A DNA stretch of 64,000 bases. Origin: Amyelois transitella. Taxonomy: Eukaryota > Arthropoda > Insecta > Lepidoptera > Pyralidae. A program made the position numbers and the translations under genes. The notes below the pieces were generated by a model that made no database searches, was not told the origin of the DNA, and saw only the letters and a list, made by a program, of their open reading frames with translations. The stretch is from positions 1,959,501-2,023,500 of the forward strand of contig NC_083523.1 in assembly GCF_032362555.1 (NCBI RefSeq), read 5' to 3'. This document shows positions 22,531-32,904 of this stretch, one piece after another (within the stretch, counting starts at the first letter, position 1; every line of letters begins with the position of its first letter).

Positions 22531-23549
22531 ACATAAGTAACAAAACATAACATAAGCACTATCCTAGAGTGTATTGAAACCCCAGAAAAAAATGATGATT
22601 TTATACTGTCACTTTTAAAAAAGTAGGTACGTAAGTACCCTTGTCACACTTAAGGTACTGAAAGGTGTGTGAAAATAGTAACAGATGCTTCTGCTGCTGT
22701 ATGTGGTCAGATCAGGAGAGATGGTTTCATAAGAACCCGTCTTCTATCTCGAAAAAGAATGCCAGTTTTCGAAACTAAAAAAATTACAAAACGCATTGAT
22801 TTCACATTTTTTTATACTATGTAACTGTAAATTTTCATAATTTGCCATTTTTAGTGACATATCATTATTATTACTTAAGTTCTGATAGTAAATAAGTAAA
22901 TAAACGTTTTATAATAAACTTAAAATATTGTCTAAAAAGTGTACTATTTCGTAATTGCGGGAAGCTTGGGGCAGTATTTCCAAAAACGTATCAAGAAATT
23001 TAATTATACAGTTTTAAATCTAATCACAAGTAACAACTTTTGGCACTAGGTCCATTTCCAAATTCGAAAAAAAAATAACGCTCCACCCTACTGTGCAGGG
23101 CAGAACAAAAACACAATTATGCTAGGAATGCTATGTAAATGGATGACTGAAGCTCCACAAAACATTAAAACAATAAGAGTTGGTATTCCAAGTAGTTGGA
23201 CAATCTTATATACCCCCTGATAGGGTCTTTGCCTGCAGGAAGCGCCAGGAAGATTTTAAGACCATGTTCCAAGGAATAATGCAGAATGCCATGCAATTAT
23301 ACGATTACAATACACAATGAATCCAAGAATTCTGATCGGCGACGCGGCTCCTAGGGGAAGGGAGGGCAAGAAGGTTATGGCGGGCAGAAAGTGTTTACGC
23401 TCTGCATAGATACCAAAGCTAGAAAGAGAGATAAATAGTACACCGTTGTGAAGTTGCTGCAGGCGGTGCGGCAAAAAATGGTGTTCTTGCTTGTTTTTTG
23501 TAAAAATGAGTTTATGTTTTGTGTGCTTATTATAGTTTTTCTTTTTAGA
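22531..23549. other. Mostly unannotatable; one possible transposase scrap
   Basis: AT-rich sequence. Around 23190-23250 the translation VVGHSYIPPDRVFACRKRQ resembles a short motif of insect repeat-family transposases (low confidence). Nothing else was recognised. The ORF on the minus strand at 23256-23666 looks like chance. Confidence 0.3.
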
Positions 23550-24124
23550 ATGGTTCGTGACTACAAACGCACAACTAACAGAGGGTCGTGGTCCGAAGAA
23601 TCCATGCGAGAAGCAGTTAAAGCTGTTTTGGATGCAATAATGGGTTATTATAAAGTAGCTAAACAATTTGATGTGCCACAGACGACATTAGAGAGAAAAG
23701 TTAAGTCTCAGTATTGAAGGAAACATCCGATGAAAACTTACATATACCAATTAAAGTACCATTTGGTCCTAGGCTGCCTGTTTATCTGCGTTTGAAGAAG
23801 ATGAGCTGTTAGCCTACATATTAGAAATGGAAGAAAGGTTATATGGGCTAACGGTTAAAGATGTAAAGGAATTAGTATACAAGTTAGCAATAAAAAATTA
23901 TAAACCTAATCCATTTAAAGCTGAGAAAGAAGAAGCCGGTAGAGAATGGATGAATGACTTCCTAAAACGACACCCAGAGCTTTCAATTAGAAAGCCTGAA
24001 AATAATTCTGCTGCCAGAGCATCTGGTTTTAACAAAGTTGCAGTAGAAAAATTATTTAATTTCCTCTGCAACGTGTACGATGAGCACCAACTCACTCCTG
24101 ACCGTGTATATGTTATGGACTAGG
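23550..24124 (+). pseudogene. pogo-type N-terminal fragment (copy C)
   Basis: ATG at 23550 just after TTTTTAG. The first 55 codons are an HTH_psq domain (WSEESMREAVKAVLDAIMGY, FDVPQTTLERKV), ended by a stop. In a new frame GPRLPVY leads to EDELLAYILEMEERLYGLTV and a CENP-B-type HTH (WMNDFLKRHPELSIRKPENN). It ends at LTPDRVYVMD, just before the DET catalytic triad start, exactly at a perfect inverted repeat. No catalytic domain follows. Confidence 0.75.
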
Positions 24125-24144
24125 ACCTAGTCCATAACATATAC
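24106..24144. repeat. Perfect 19-bp inverted repeat with 1-nt spacer
   Basis: Arms 24106-24124 (starting gtatatgttatggacta) and 24126-24144 are exact reverse complements around a single A at 24125. It sits precisely at the junction between the pogo fragment and the hAT fragment. Confidence 0.92.
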
Positions 24145-24146
24145 CC

Positions 24147-24471
24147 ATTTCAAGACCACCTGCCAACTGGTATGTCAACAAAAGCAAGTGAAGAACTTAT
24201 TGATTTATCGCAAGATTCGTCACTAAAAAAGAGTTTCAATCGTAAGCAGTTAACGAAATTCTGGTTGTCGGTTATCGATAATTATCCATGCCTCTTCTTC
24301 CTTTTACTACCTCATACCTATGTGAAGCCGGATTTTCTGATATGATGAACATCAAAACTAAATATCGAAATAAACTGGACATATCAAGCTCACTGCGATT
24401 AAAAGTAACTCTGAAGTTGATGTAAAAACTGTAATGGCGAAAAATAGAAAACAATTTCATTCTTCCCATTG
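24147..24471 (+). pseudogene. hAT-family (ZBED5-like) C-terminal fragment
   Basis: Reading across frames gives ASEELIDLSQDSSLKKSFNR, then FWLSVIDNYPCLFFLLLPHT and, after a shift, YLCEAGFSDMMNIKTKYRNK and LDISSSLRLKV. This is the dimerisation-domain end (LPFxTTYLCEAGFS...KTKxRNRL) of ZBED5-type hAT transposases. It ends with a stop after about 108 codons. Only the last part of the protein remains. Confidence 0.7.
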
Positions 24472-24730
24472 AAATAACTTTTTTAATGTAGTTATTTAAT
24501 TAAGTAATAAAAAAATGTAAATTTTAATTTTGTTATTTAAAAAGTCCTTCATTTATATTGGTAACGGTTAAATTTCCTAGAAGTGGGTCCGAATTTGGAA
24601 ACTTGTATAAGATGAGTCTTAGTCCAAACAACTTTGGGAACCACTGGACTAGGTGATTAATGCGGGCATTATTCAAAATGTGCGAGCATTATGAATAATG
24701 TCTAGCTTAATCGGGCTAAGTGAATAATTA
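24472..24730. other. AT-rich interval with 'gggcattat' motif
   Basis: No gene. At 24655-24710 the sequence 'gcgggcattattcaaaatg' and following bases align in inverted orientation with 31510-31577, on the far side of the pogo-plus-BEL block. Confidence 0.4.
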
Positions 24731-25158
24731 GGGGAGACCGGGTACAAAAGTAACGGCGGGGCGAAAGTAACAAATCTTCTGTACGTATATCCAACCGTCA
24801 ACAGCGCGTCGATGTCGTAAGTTCACAGCGGGGCAGTTGCTTGCGTGCCCCCTCCCCCCTCGCTTGCATTCAGTTGCCACCCGCGCCTCGCGCTGTTAGG
24901 TTGTGTGAGAAGACGTTTTGTGATTTCGACCAAACGTAAGTATTTTATCCTTTTCTTATTTAGTGTTTTCGTAGTCTTTTAAAGATGATACCAATCTGTA
25001 TTCTTGATTAGATTGATTACACCGTATTTTAATTCATTTTTGTCTAGCACGTTGATATTTTAACAGAAATGTGGTCGGGTACAAAAGTAACATGTTAATT
25101 ATGTGATTTGTTAACTTTTTTTGCTTATCATTGTTATGTGTGTATTAATTTTAACAGG

Positions 25159-25345
25159 ATGCCGCGACAGCGCATCAAAACTACCACACGAGGAACCACT
25201 GACACGGAAGTATACCGAAAAGCGGCTGAAGAGCATTCAAAAAATGGTACAAAAATTAAGAGCCTTAGCAAAAAAATATAATGTTTGTCATGTAACATTA
25301 TACAGATATATAAAAAAAATCGAAGCAGGAAATACTAGCGCCGTT
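25159..25345 (+). pseudogene. pogo copy D, HTH_psq N-terminal part
   Basis: ATG at 25159 follows TTTAACAG. It reads MPRQRIKTTTRGTTDTEVYR, AAEEHSKNGTKIKSL, then after a one-base shift near 25245-25260 LAKKYNVCHVTLYRYIKKIE. This is the psq helix-turn-helix that begins pogo-family transposases. It is cut shortly after by the internal deletion. Confidence 0.7.
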
Positions 25346-25352
25346 ACTACGG

Positions 25353-25382
25353 CGCAACGATAACCTACTGGTTATCGTTGCG
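25353..25382. repeat. 13-bp inverted repeat at the pogo deletion junction
   Basis: CGCAACGATAACC (25353-25365), spacer TACT, then the exact reverse complement (25370-25382). It lies between the last HTH codons and the first remaining DDE codons of the pogo copy. Confidence 0.85.
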
Positions 25383-25443
25383 TCAATAGAGTTTTGCACC
25401 ACCCTATTGCACCCATAAGCTTCAGCTATTAGATAGAGCAGTA

Positions 25444-25609
25444 TGTTTGCGCCAATTAATTATCTGTGCGCAATTTCCATTGTAAAAAAAAAAAGAAGAA
25501 AAATCTTCCCGCCTTTTTTTGAACGTTTTTCCGAATACACAATCTTTTTATCGAGTCCAGAGTTTTATTTTCGTCAAAAATTATAAATCAGGACTAGTTG
25601 TCCTCATCA
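25444..25609 (+). repeat. BEL 5' LTR
   Basis: Starts TGTTTGCGCC, ends CTCATCA. 166 bp, unusually short, with an 11-A run at its first third. Identical to the 3' LTR on inspection. Confidence 0.93.
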
Positions 25610-25629
25610 TGGTCCAAAACCGAAGCCGG
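25610..25629 (+). promoter_or_regulatory. Probable primer binding site of the BEL element
   Basis: TGGTCCAAAACCGAAGCCGG directly abuts the LTR's terminal CA. The leading TGG fits pairing with a tRNA 3' CCA. The tRNA species was not determined. Confidence 0.65.
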
Positions 25630-26461
25630 ATGAATAATTAATGTGGATCAGCGTTAATATGAATAATTTCAGTAAATTTGACGATTATTAATATCACCGG
25701 ACTCGAGGCGGCATTACTACCTAAAGGAAAATTCTGCAGATGACGAAGTACATTTATATGGTGTTAAGTAGTAATATTATATTTAAATAACTAACCCAAC
25801 ACTCGAACAGGTAATGTTAAGTGTGTTAATTAAGGATTTTATAAGGTTAGTACTATTTATTACACTTAATGTTTTTTAATACCTAGCATCTTTCTCCATT
25901 GTTTTTTTACGTAATATTTGCTATAATTATATCCTAATTATACTTAATTAAATAGGTATAGGAAGCATTGTTGTTTCATTATTTGGATATATTATTTGTT
26001 ATTTTAGCAAATTCTTTTATTATTCACGTAAAATAAAGGTGCATAGGTCAATTTATTGTTACTAAGTTATCATCGCAGGTGTATCATAGGAACCTAGGTA
26101 GGTCAATTTTGGTTGCCGTCGTGTGTGATTGTAATTTGTTATTTCGGATTAATGAGCCTATTTTATTTATGGTGATGTACTTATTTTCAATGCAAATTAA
26201 TTAGTTAACTTGATAGTTTAATTTTGCAACGAAAATCACTTAGGCCCTTGTTATAATTTAATAGACAGTAAAGTTTGTTTTATTTTAATTTATCGACACA
26301 TTCATTTTCAATTTATGCATTTTGTTAATTTAATTGTCGACAAATTATTGTTAGATGATTAACGCATTAAATTGGTAGGCATGACTGTATCTTTACTTTA
26401 AACATCGTTTATTTATATTTCCATTGTAAACATTTCAGGTTGACCACATCCGTTTCCCAAT

Positions 26462-28705
26462 ATGTCTGAAGAGAAGGAACTTGTTAAGAAACGAGGTAGT
26501 TTTAAGGGACGTTTGACGCTATTCATCAATTACCTGGATGGGTTGCCAGAATTTGATGAACAGTTGGACAGTTGTACGGTCAGGGAATTGCAATTACGGA
26601 TGGGGAAGATCGAAAGTATGTATGAACTTTACAATGAGGTACAGTTACGTTTAGAATGTTTAGCTGACGATATCAATTTTCGATTAACCGAACGAGCTGA
26701 GTTCGAGTCTTTGTATTACAACTCACTGTCTAGGGCACAGGACTTACTATGTAAGTACAATAATGATAAAGAGTCGGTAAGTAGTGATAAAATTACCCGT
26801 ATTAGTCAACGTAAGCCTGTTAGGTTGCCCACCATTCAGCTCCCAAAGTTCAACGGGACTTATAGCAATTGGTTGGAGTTCCGTGACACTTTTATCAGCC
26901 TTATTCATTATAATGACGAAATTGACCAAATTAATAAATTCCATTACTTGCGAGCGTCTTTGGAGGGATCTGCTGCTGTTGTAATTCATGCCGTTGAGTT
27001 TTCAGCCGGAAATTACGACATAGCTTGGAAATTGATATGTGATCGTTTTGACAACAAAAGATTATTGGTGCAGAATCATTTATCCTCCTTATTTAATTTA
27101 AACACTATAGTGAAAGAGTCATCTTTTGTGTTAAAAGATTTAATTGATCAACTTAATAAAAATCTACGTGCATTGGAGTCACTAGGTGAGCCTGTGAAAC
27201 ACTGGGACACTTTATTAATATATATAGTGACTTGTAAATTACCTCAGCAAACATTGCGTGAGTGGGAGGATCATAAGGGTCGCATAGATAAAGATATAAT
27301 AATAACATTTAGTACATTCCTACAATTCATTCGCATGCGCTCTGATTTGTTGGAAACCTTAGAGTTAGCGCGAGCTCGCAATAATGCTTCTCCCTCTAAG
27401 CATAGTACAGGTAGGATACAATCTATGCTTGTTGCAAATCCCAACAATAATAATTTAAATAATAAGTTGTGTCCGCACTGTAAGTCAGATCACTTGTTAA
27501 GTAGTTGTTCACAATTCCTTGCGCTTAGTGTAGACGCCCGTTACAAGTTAATGCCTAACTATAAAGTTTGTTACAATTGTTTTCGTATTGGTCATTTCGC
27601 CAATCGTTGTAAAAGGCTGGGTTGCAAATTGTGTAAACGCCGTCACAATATATTGTTGCATTTGACGGATAATAAGCGTGTTTCAAATTCTTGCAATAAT
27701 AATGATAATAAAAATACATCACGAGATAGCTCATTTGTTTCTATGCCTTCGTTACCGCCCGCTGACGCTGGGACAAGCACTGATGCGAGTGCAAATAATT
27801 TAACTTTGTCTGCGGATCTCAGTTCGTCTTGTGGTGATAACGGTGAACACCGCGGTGGTGTTTTGTTGTCTACCGCTCTCATCAAGTTATGTGATCAGAA
27901 CGATCGTGAGCACATAGTGCGGGCCCTGCTTGATAGTGGTAGTACCTCATCATTTATGACAGAACGCTTATGTACTCGGCTCAATTTGAATACAAGTCAT
28001 GTTAATGGTTCAGTCTATGGCATAAATAACGTGAGTTCTCACGTAGGCAAAATTTGTCAGGTAAAGATGACGTCTTTATACAACTCTTATACTGCGAAGT
28101 TGAGTTGTTTTATTTTGCCATCGTTAATGAGTGTTATGCCTTGTCGTGAAATCGACATTTTAGACTTGAATATTCCAGATAACATATTTTTAGCGGACCC
28201 CACATTTAATAAGCCGTCAGAAGTAGATATATTAATAGGTGCTGATCTCTTCTGGGACTTGGTCGGGTCACAGAGAATTAGACTAGGTGTAGGTAAGCCG
28301 GTACTGTGTGACACGTTACTAGGCTGGATAGTTTCCGGTCCTGTTACTTATAATCAAGGCAAGCGTAGGTCAAATGATATTTCTTGTAATTTTACTCAGA
28401 CAGATTCCCCTTTTAATGATGATTTTAATAAAATTCACAATGATTTGGTGAAGTTTTGGAATCTGGAAGAGATAAACCCTCCATTCTCTCATTATTCACC
28501 TGAAGAAAGGTTATGTGAGGAACATTTTTTTAAAAATACGACACGTTTAGAAGATGTTCATTTTTGTGTTCGTATTCCTATGAAGCAAAGTCCTTCCATG
28601 TTAGGAGACTCATTCCATAGGGCATCTAAATGTTTTTATTCTCTAGAACGTAGACTAAAAGCAAAGCCTGACTATGGCACTATGTATCGAGATTTCATGC
28701 CTTAA
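26462..28705 (+). CDS. BEL gag-protease polyprotein, truncated before RT
   Basis: 747 codons from MSEEKEL. Residues ~110-330 form the gag-like DUF1759 region (LPTIQLPKFNGTYSNWLEFR). Zinc knuckles follow (CPHCKSDHLLSSC, CYNCFRIGHFANRC, CKLCKRRH). A pepsin-like protease has the active-site triad ALLDSGSTSSF, then LLGWIVSGPV. The ORF enters the short region before RT (FWNLEEINPPF, KQSPSMLGDSF, YGTMYRDFMP) and stops at 28703-28705. The YVDD-containing RT and most of RNase H are absent. A leader of about 850 bp separates it from the LTR. Capsid formation in trans is conceivable; self-replication is not. Confidence 0.88.
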   Translation: MSEEKELVKKRGSFKGRLTLFINYLDGLPEFDEQLDSCTVRELQLRMGKIESMYELYNEVQLRLECLADDINFRLTERAEFESLYYNSLSRAQDLLCKYNNDKESVSSDKITRISQRKPVRLPTIQLPKFNGTYSNWLEFRDTFISLIHYNDEIDQINKFHYLRASLEGSAAVVIHAVEFSAGNYDIAWKLICDRFDNKRLLVQNHLSSLFNLNTIVKESSFVLKDLIDQLNKNLRALESLGEPVKHWDTLLIYIVTCKLPQQTLREWEDHKGRIDKDIIITFSTFLQFIRMRSDLLETLELARARNNASPSKHSTGRIQSMLVANPNNNNLNNKLCPHCKSDHLLSSCSQFLALSVDARYKLMPNYKVCYNCFRIGHFANRCKRLGCKLCKRRHNILLHLTDNKRVSNSCNNNDNKNTSRDSSFVSMPSLPPADAGTSTDASANNLTLSADLSSSCGDNGEHRGGVLLSTALIKLCDQNDREHIVRALLDSGSTSSFMTERLCTRLNLNTSHVNGSVYGINNVSSHVGKICQVKMTSLYNSYTAKLSCFILPSLMSVMPCREIDILDLNIPDNIFLADPTFNKPSEVDILIGADLFWDLVGSQRIRLGVGKPVLCDTLLGWIVSGPVTYNQGKRRSNDISCNFTQTDSPFNDDFNKIHNDLVKFWNLEEINPPFSHYSPEERLCEEHFFKNTTRLEDVHFCVRIPMKQSPSMLGDSFHRASKCFYSLERRLKAKPDYGTMYRDFMP

Positions 28706-28742
28706 TATATAAAGTTAGGTCATATGACTGAAAAAACTAATA

Positions 28743-30409
28743 TTGATAATAGTAAGGGATATTAGTGTTCTAAAATCTTTAGACTTATGGTGGAGCGGTC
28801 CCAGCTTTCTAAAGCAACATAGTTCACATTGGCCTTCTCCATGTAAATCATTAGAGTTAAACGATTTGCCTGAAACTCGACCTTCTGTTTCTTTGAGCGC
28901 TACTATTCGTAATGATAGTCTAAGTTACACTCTTATAGATATTAGTAGATTTTCAAATTATTTAAGGCTTATTCGCACTGTAGGTACTGTTTTAAAATTT
29001 ATTAAATTGTGTAGAAAAAAGCCTACAGCTAGTAAATTTCTGTCACAAGATGATTTGCAGGATGCACTAAATGTTGTCATTATCCAAAGTCCAAAAGAAT
29101 CATTTCCTGAGTATCAAATGCTTTCTGATAATCGTAAATTGCCAAATAAAAGCGCCCTTATTAAATTTAATGCCTTTCTTGATGATAATAAAATAATGCG
29201 TGTTGGAGGACGCTTAGTTAATTCCTTGTTTTGTTTTGAGAAAAAGCACCCTATTATTTTACAGTCCACTCATAAATTTACAAAATTACTTTTTGAATTT
29301 GAACATATAAGGTTAATGCATGCAGGCCCACAATTGATGTTGGCTTCTATTGGAGATTCGTACTGGCCTATAGGCGGACGAAATTAAGCGAGGAGTTGTT
29401 ATCGTAAGTGTGTACGTTGCTGTCGCATATCAGGTAGAACAGTTAGTCCTATAATGGGCAATTTACCACAGCAGCGTCTCCTTCCAGGCGGTTACCCCTT
29501 TCAGTGCACTGGTGTGGACTATGCTGGTCCCATCATGGCTGCTAGTCGGCAAGGTCGCGGATGTAAGCTGATAAAAGTGTACATTGCAATTTTTGTGTGT
29601 TTCACCACTAAAGCTATCCATTTGGAGCTGGTGAGTGACTTAACGAGTAATAAGTATTTATTAGCATTATTTCGATTTATTTCGCGACGGGGAGAGCCCG
29701 ATGATATTTATTCCGATAACGGTACCTCATTCGTAGGGGCCTGCAATGATTTTCGAAGTTTCTTAAAACTAATTGTGATTCCTTGAGCGAACAATTAGCT
29801 AATGATGGTATCAAATTCCATTTTATCCCTGCGTATAGCCCTCATTACGGCGGTCTTTGGGAAGCGGGTGTTAAGTCAACAAAATTCCACCTTAGGCGAG
29901 TGTTGGGAAATTGTAACCTTACGTTTGAAGAGCTTAACACCACGTTAGTCCAGATTGAGGCAATATTAAATTCACGTCCACTGACGCCTCTGTCTTCCGA
30001 TCCAGCAGATTGCACCCCATTGACTCCAGGACATTTTTTGATAGGCCGGCCTCTTACTTCACTTCCACGACATGATATCAAGGACCATTCCACTGCTTCA
30101 TTATCACGTTTCCAACGAATAGAGCAGCTACGCCAGCATTTTTGGGCTCGTTGGAGTAAGGAGTTCGTGTCTGAGTTGCAGCACAGAACCAAGTGGCAAA
30201 AGGGCAACGATACACTGAAGCTGGGTGCATTGGTCGTCGTTAAGGAAGATCATCTACCTCCTCTCAAATGGCGATTGGGAAGAGTCATTGCCGTCCATCC
30301 TGGATCAGATGGAATTGTTCGGGTGGCAGACATCACCACATCTGTTGGAGTCATACGAAGAGCTTTCAATAGGATTTGCCCTCTACCCGTCGACGCAGAG
30401 TTTGGTTGA
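28743..30409 (+). pseudogene. BEL pol remainder: integrase and C-terminal domain, broken
   Basis: Begins after the RT deletion with SLDLWWSGPSFL. It continues to an H2C2-type integrase zinc region (HIRLMHAGPQLMLASIGDSY), one in-frame TAA at 29385-29387, the catalytic core (FQCTGVDYAGPI, IYSDNGTSFVGACNDF), a one-base shift near 29755-29765, and HFIPAYSPHYGGLWEAGVKS (Glu region). It ends with the DUF5641-like block (GALVVVKEDHLPPLKWRLGR). The three lesions make the copy non-autonomous. Confidence 0.87.
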
Positions 30410-30436
30410 AAGAGAGGCTTTCAACGCCCGGGGGCA

Positions 30437-30602
30437 TGTTTGCGCCAATTAATTATCTGTGCGCAATTTCCATTGTAAAAAAAAAAAGAAGAAAAATCTT
30501 CCCGCCTTTTTTTGAACGTTTTTCCGAATACACAATCTTTTTATCGAGTCCAGAGTTTTATTTTCGTCAAAAATTATAAATCAGGACTAGTTGTCCTCAT
30601 CA
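30437..30602 (+). repeat. BEL 3' LTR
   Basis: 166 bp, same sequence as the 5' LTR, preceded by a short G/C tract (cgcccgggggca) likely serving as the polypurine-tract region. Confidence 0.93.
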
Positions 30603-30607
30603 CAGTA

Positions 30608-31021
30608 TTTGGACCATTCAAAAAAATGATAAACGCCGCAACAGACAACTGGATGCGGAATCATCCTGGACAAACAATGACTATCCATTACATTCCTTGA
30701 ATTGTTAGAGAAGCATTTCCTGCTTCAGTCACCGATCGAAATGCAATAGCCGGATTTACCTGTACCGGTATAAGTTCATTTAATAGGAATATATTTACTG
30801 CTGTTGATTATGCACCATCGTCTGTTACTGATCGGCCTTTACAAATGAACAGTGAAATTCTATCTAATCACGTGTGTAGCTTTGATGCAACGACCACCAC
30901 CCAAGTTGATCCAGATACCGCAGTAGATAAACTTCCAGCGTCGAGTGACTTCTTCAGTGGAGCTGGTAGATACATTGCTGGAAAAGAATTTGACTTATGT
31001 TGGGACATTGAGAAAAAATAA
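30608..31021 (+). pseudogene. pogo copy D, C-terminal part of the transposase
   Basis: With the codons left of the BEL element (25405-25443: HKLQLLDRA), this reads VFGPFKKMINAATDNWMRNH, then IAGFTCTGISSFNRNIFTAV and DYAPSSVTDRPLQ, a DDE_1 C-terminus typical of pogo elements. One in-frame TGA lies at 30698-30700. The frame ends at TAA 31019-31021. Confidence 0.8.
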
Positions 31022-31788
31022 ACGTGAAATCCCAATCAACATATATTACTTATCTTTTCATTTGACTTTTATAGTGCTGAAAACTATAAGATGCTAATTA
31101 TGCCAAATAATGAATCCGATTGCTTTAGTTAGTGTTAGTTTATTGCTGTGCTGTAATGTTACTTTATTTTTTGTTTTATAATAATATGTCAAAACTTCTA
31201 TAAAACATACAAAGATATATTTTAATTTTTTTGTGTTTAATTTTCACTTTTGTGTTAACCATATTTTTAATATGACTTTCCTTCAGTTTTAAATTCAAAA
31301 ACTAGTAGATTCTTAATGTTGAAGTACTTGCTAATAAATCCAAATAATAAGACTGATTACTTCAATTGTTAATCATTTAGTTTATTTTAAGTGACAATAA
31401 AAATGAAAAATTACTAATTACATTTGTTTGTACGAGTATTACTCTGCCCAAAGGGTGATGTACAATATGTAGAATGCCCGGTCAATTTGTTTATCTGAAC
31501 AATTATTATTAAATTGCTCTCTCAGATTGGGCATTTTTCATAATGACCGGGCATTATTTATAATGCCCAATTTATCATTTGGACCACAACATACATTCAG
31601 TCAGAAAAGTATCGGGAATGGATTATTTATTTATGGTTCCAAATTCAAATTTTTGTTTTTTTTGTTGTTGTTAGATTGGCACAACTGTTTTCCATTTTGG
31701 CGCGGAGTTTGAGTTGCATCTGTTGTTTACATTAAATACAGTGCTATTTTTAGTTATATCATATCTAGTGTGTATTGCTAATTTCATA
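31022..31788. other. AT-rich interval with an inverted-repeat motif
   Basis: No gene. At 31473-31577 the motif tgcccggtca and its reverse complement tgaccgggca occur about 60 bp apart, forming a hairpin-like block that also resembles 24655-24710 in inverted orientation. From 31650 to 31788 lies the 5' leader of the mariner gene. Its TIRs were not recognised. Confidence 0.4.
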
Positions 31789-32862
31789 ATGGATAAAAAC
31801 ATCGAACAAAGAGTTTGTCTTAAATTTTGCATTGCCAATGGAATATCGTGTTCGGAGTCACTGAAAATGTTACAGAAGGCTTACGGTGAATCGACTTTAT
31901 CAATAACTCGTGCTTATGAGTGGTACAAAGCGTTCAAAAGCGGTCGAGATGTGATGGAAGATTTGCCTCGCTCTGGTAGGCCATCAACGTCTGCAACTGA
32001 AGTTAACATCGCAAAAGTGAAGGAAATAGTGACTGAAAATCCTCATTCAACTTTGAGAGAGATAGCCACCGAACTTTCTGTATCTCACGAGTCGATCCGT
32101 ACCATTTTAACTAATAATTTGGGTATGAAACATGTTGCCGCTCGGCTAGTCCCAAAAGACCTGAATTTTTTTCAAAAACTCAATCGCATGAGAGTCGCTG
32201 AGGACATGCTAGAACGAGTCAATTCCGACCCAACATTCATGAAACGCATTGTTACTGGTGACGAGACGTGGGTTTACGAGTTTGACATGCAAACTAGTCA
32301 ACAAGCTTCGGAGTGGCGCCTTCCAACTGAACCGAAACCGAAAAAACCACGCCAAAGTCGTTCAAAAGTCAAAGTCATGTTGACTGTTTTCTTTGACCAT
32401 CGCGGTGTTGTGCACTCGGAATTCTTGCCGGAAGGTCAAACGGTAAATAAGGAATATTATTTGAGTGTTATGCGGCGTTTAAGAGAGCAAATCCGACGAA
32501 AAAGGCCAGATTTGTGGAAAGAAAATTCTTGGATTTTGCACCATGATAATGCACCTTCGCACAAGGCCATCATTGTGAACGAATTTTTAACCAAACACTC
32601 AACAAATACCATCGAGCTACCACCATATTCACCAGATATGGCTCCAGCCGACTTTTTTCTTTTTCCTAAACTCAAATTACCACTTCGTGGCACCCGTTTT
32701 CAATCGGTAGAAGACATAAAAGAGAATTCGCGGCGAGAACTGAACTCAATTCCGGAAACAGCGTTTAAAAAATGTTTTGATGATTGGATTATTCGTTGGC
32801 GTAAGTGTATCGTTTCTAAAGGAGCATATTTTGAAGGTGATAAAATAAATTTGGATGAATAA
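31789..32862 (+). CDS. mariner transposase, intact
   Basis: 357 codons from MDKNIEQRVC, with no stop. The N-terminal HTH (FCIANGISCSESLKMLQKAY) is followed by a second HTH (TLREIATELSVSHESIRTIL). The DD34D core shows IVTGDETWVYEF (first Asp), LHHDNAPSHKA (second Asp) and the YSPDMAPADFFLFPKLK block carrying the third Asp. The C-terminal part (LPLRGTRFQSVEDIKENSRR, CIVSKGAYFEGD) is complete. The length matches the family norm of about 345-360 aa. Upstream in-frame codons back to 31714 are leader. It cuts and pastes the element at TA sites. It sits directly 5' of a pogo DDE fragment. Confidence 0.92.
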   Translation: MDKNIEQRVCLKFCIANGISCSESLKMLQKAYGESTLSITRAYEWYKAFKSGRDVMEDLPRSGRPSTSATEVNIAKVKEIVTENPHSTLREIATELSVSHESIRTILTNNLGMKHVAARLVPKDLNFFQKLNRMRVAEDMLERVNSDPTFMKRIVTGDETWVYEFDMQTSQQASEWRLPTEPKPKKPRQSRSKVKVMLTVFFDHRGVVHSEFLPEGQTVNKEYYLSVMRRLREQIRRKRPDLWKENSWILHHDNAPSHKAIIVNEFLTKHSTNTIELPPYSPDMAPADFFLFPKLKLPLRGTRFQSVEDIKENSRRELNSIPETAFKKCFDDWIIRWRKCIVSKGAYFEGDKINLDE

Positions 32863-32904
32863 CAAACAGTTTGTGTATTATTGATCTTTTCCTGCTACTT
32901 TCTT

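Larger units (their letters stand above)
25444..30602 (+). mobile_element. BEL/Pao LTR retrotransposon, RT-deleted, identical LTRs
   Basis: 5159 bp, bounded by two 166-bp LTRs that I read as identical base for base, and by the 5-bp target duplication CAGTA (25439-25443 and 30603-30607). Gag, zinc knuckles and protease precede, and integrase plus the C-terminal DUF5641-like part follow. Reverse transcriptase is largely missing. It is inserted in the C-terminal coding part of a pogo element. Confidence 0.93.
24731..31021 (+). mobile_element. Internally deleted pogo element (copy D), split by a BEL retrotransposon
   Basis: Starts GGGGAGACCGGGTACAAAAG at 24731, a terminal type I associate with insect pogo/jerky-like elements. 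The motif gggtacaaaagtaac recurs at about 25078. The N-terminal HTH (25159-25345) and the C-terminal part of DDE_1 (25405-25443 plus 30608-31021) are present, but the middle of the transposase is deleted. The BEL element 25444-30602 splits the C-terminal part with a 5-bp duplication. The right TIR was not recognised, so the end given is only the stop codon. Confidence 0.6.

Noticed and set aside
23256-23666. 136-codon minus-strand ORF
   Set aside because: It overlaps the pogo copy C start in antisense, and its low-complexity Phe/Ser/His/Lys content has no recognisable domain.
26747-26989. Antisense ORFs in the BEL gag region
   Set aside because: Shadows of the sense polyprotein without motifs.
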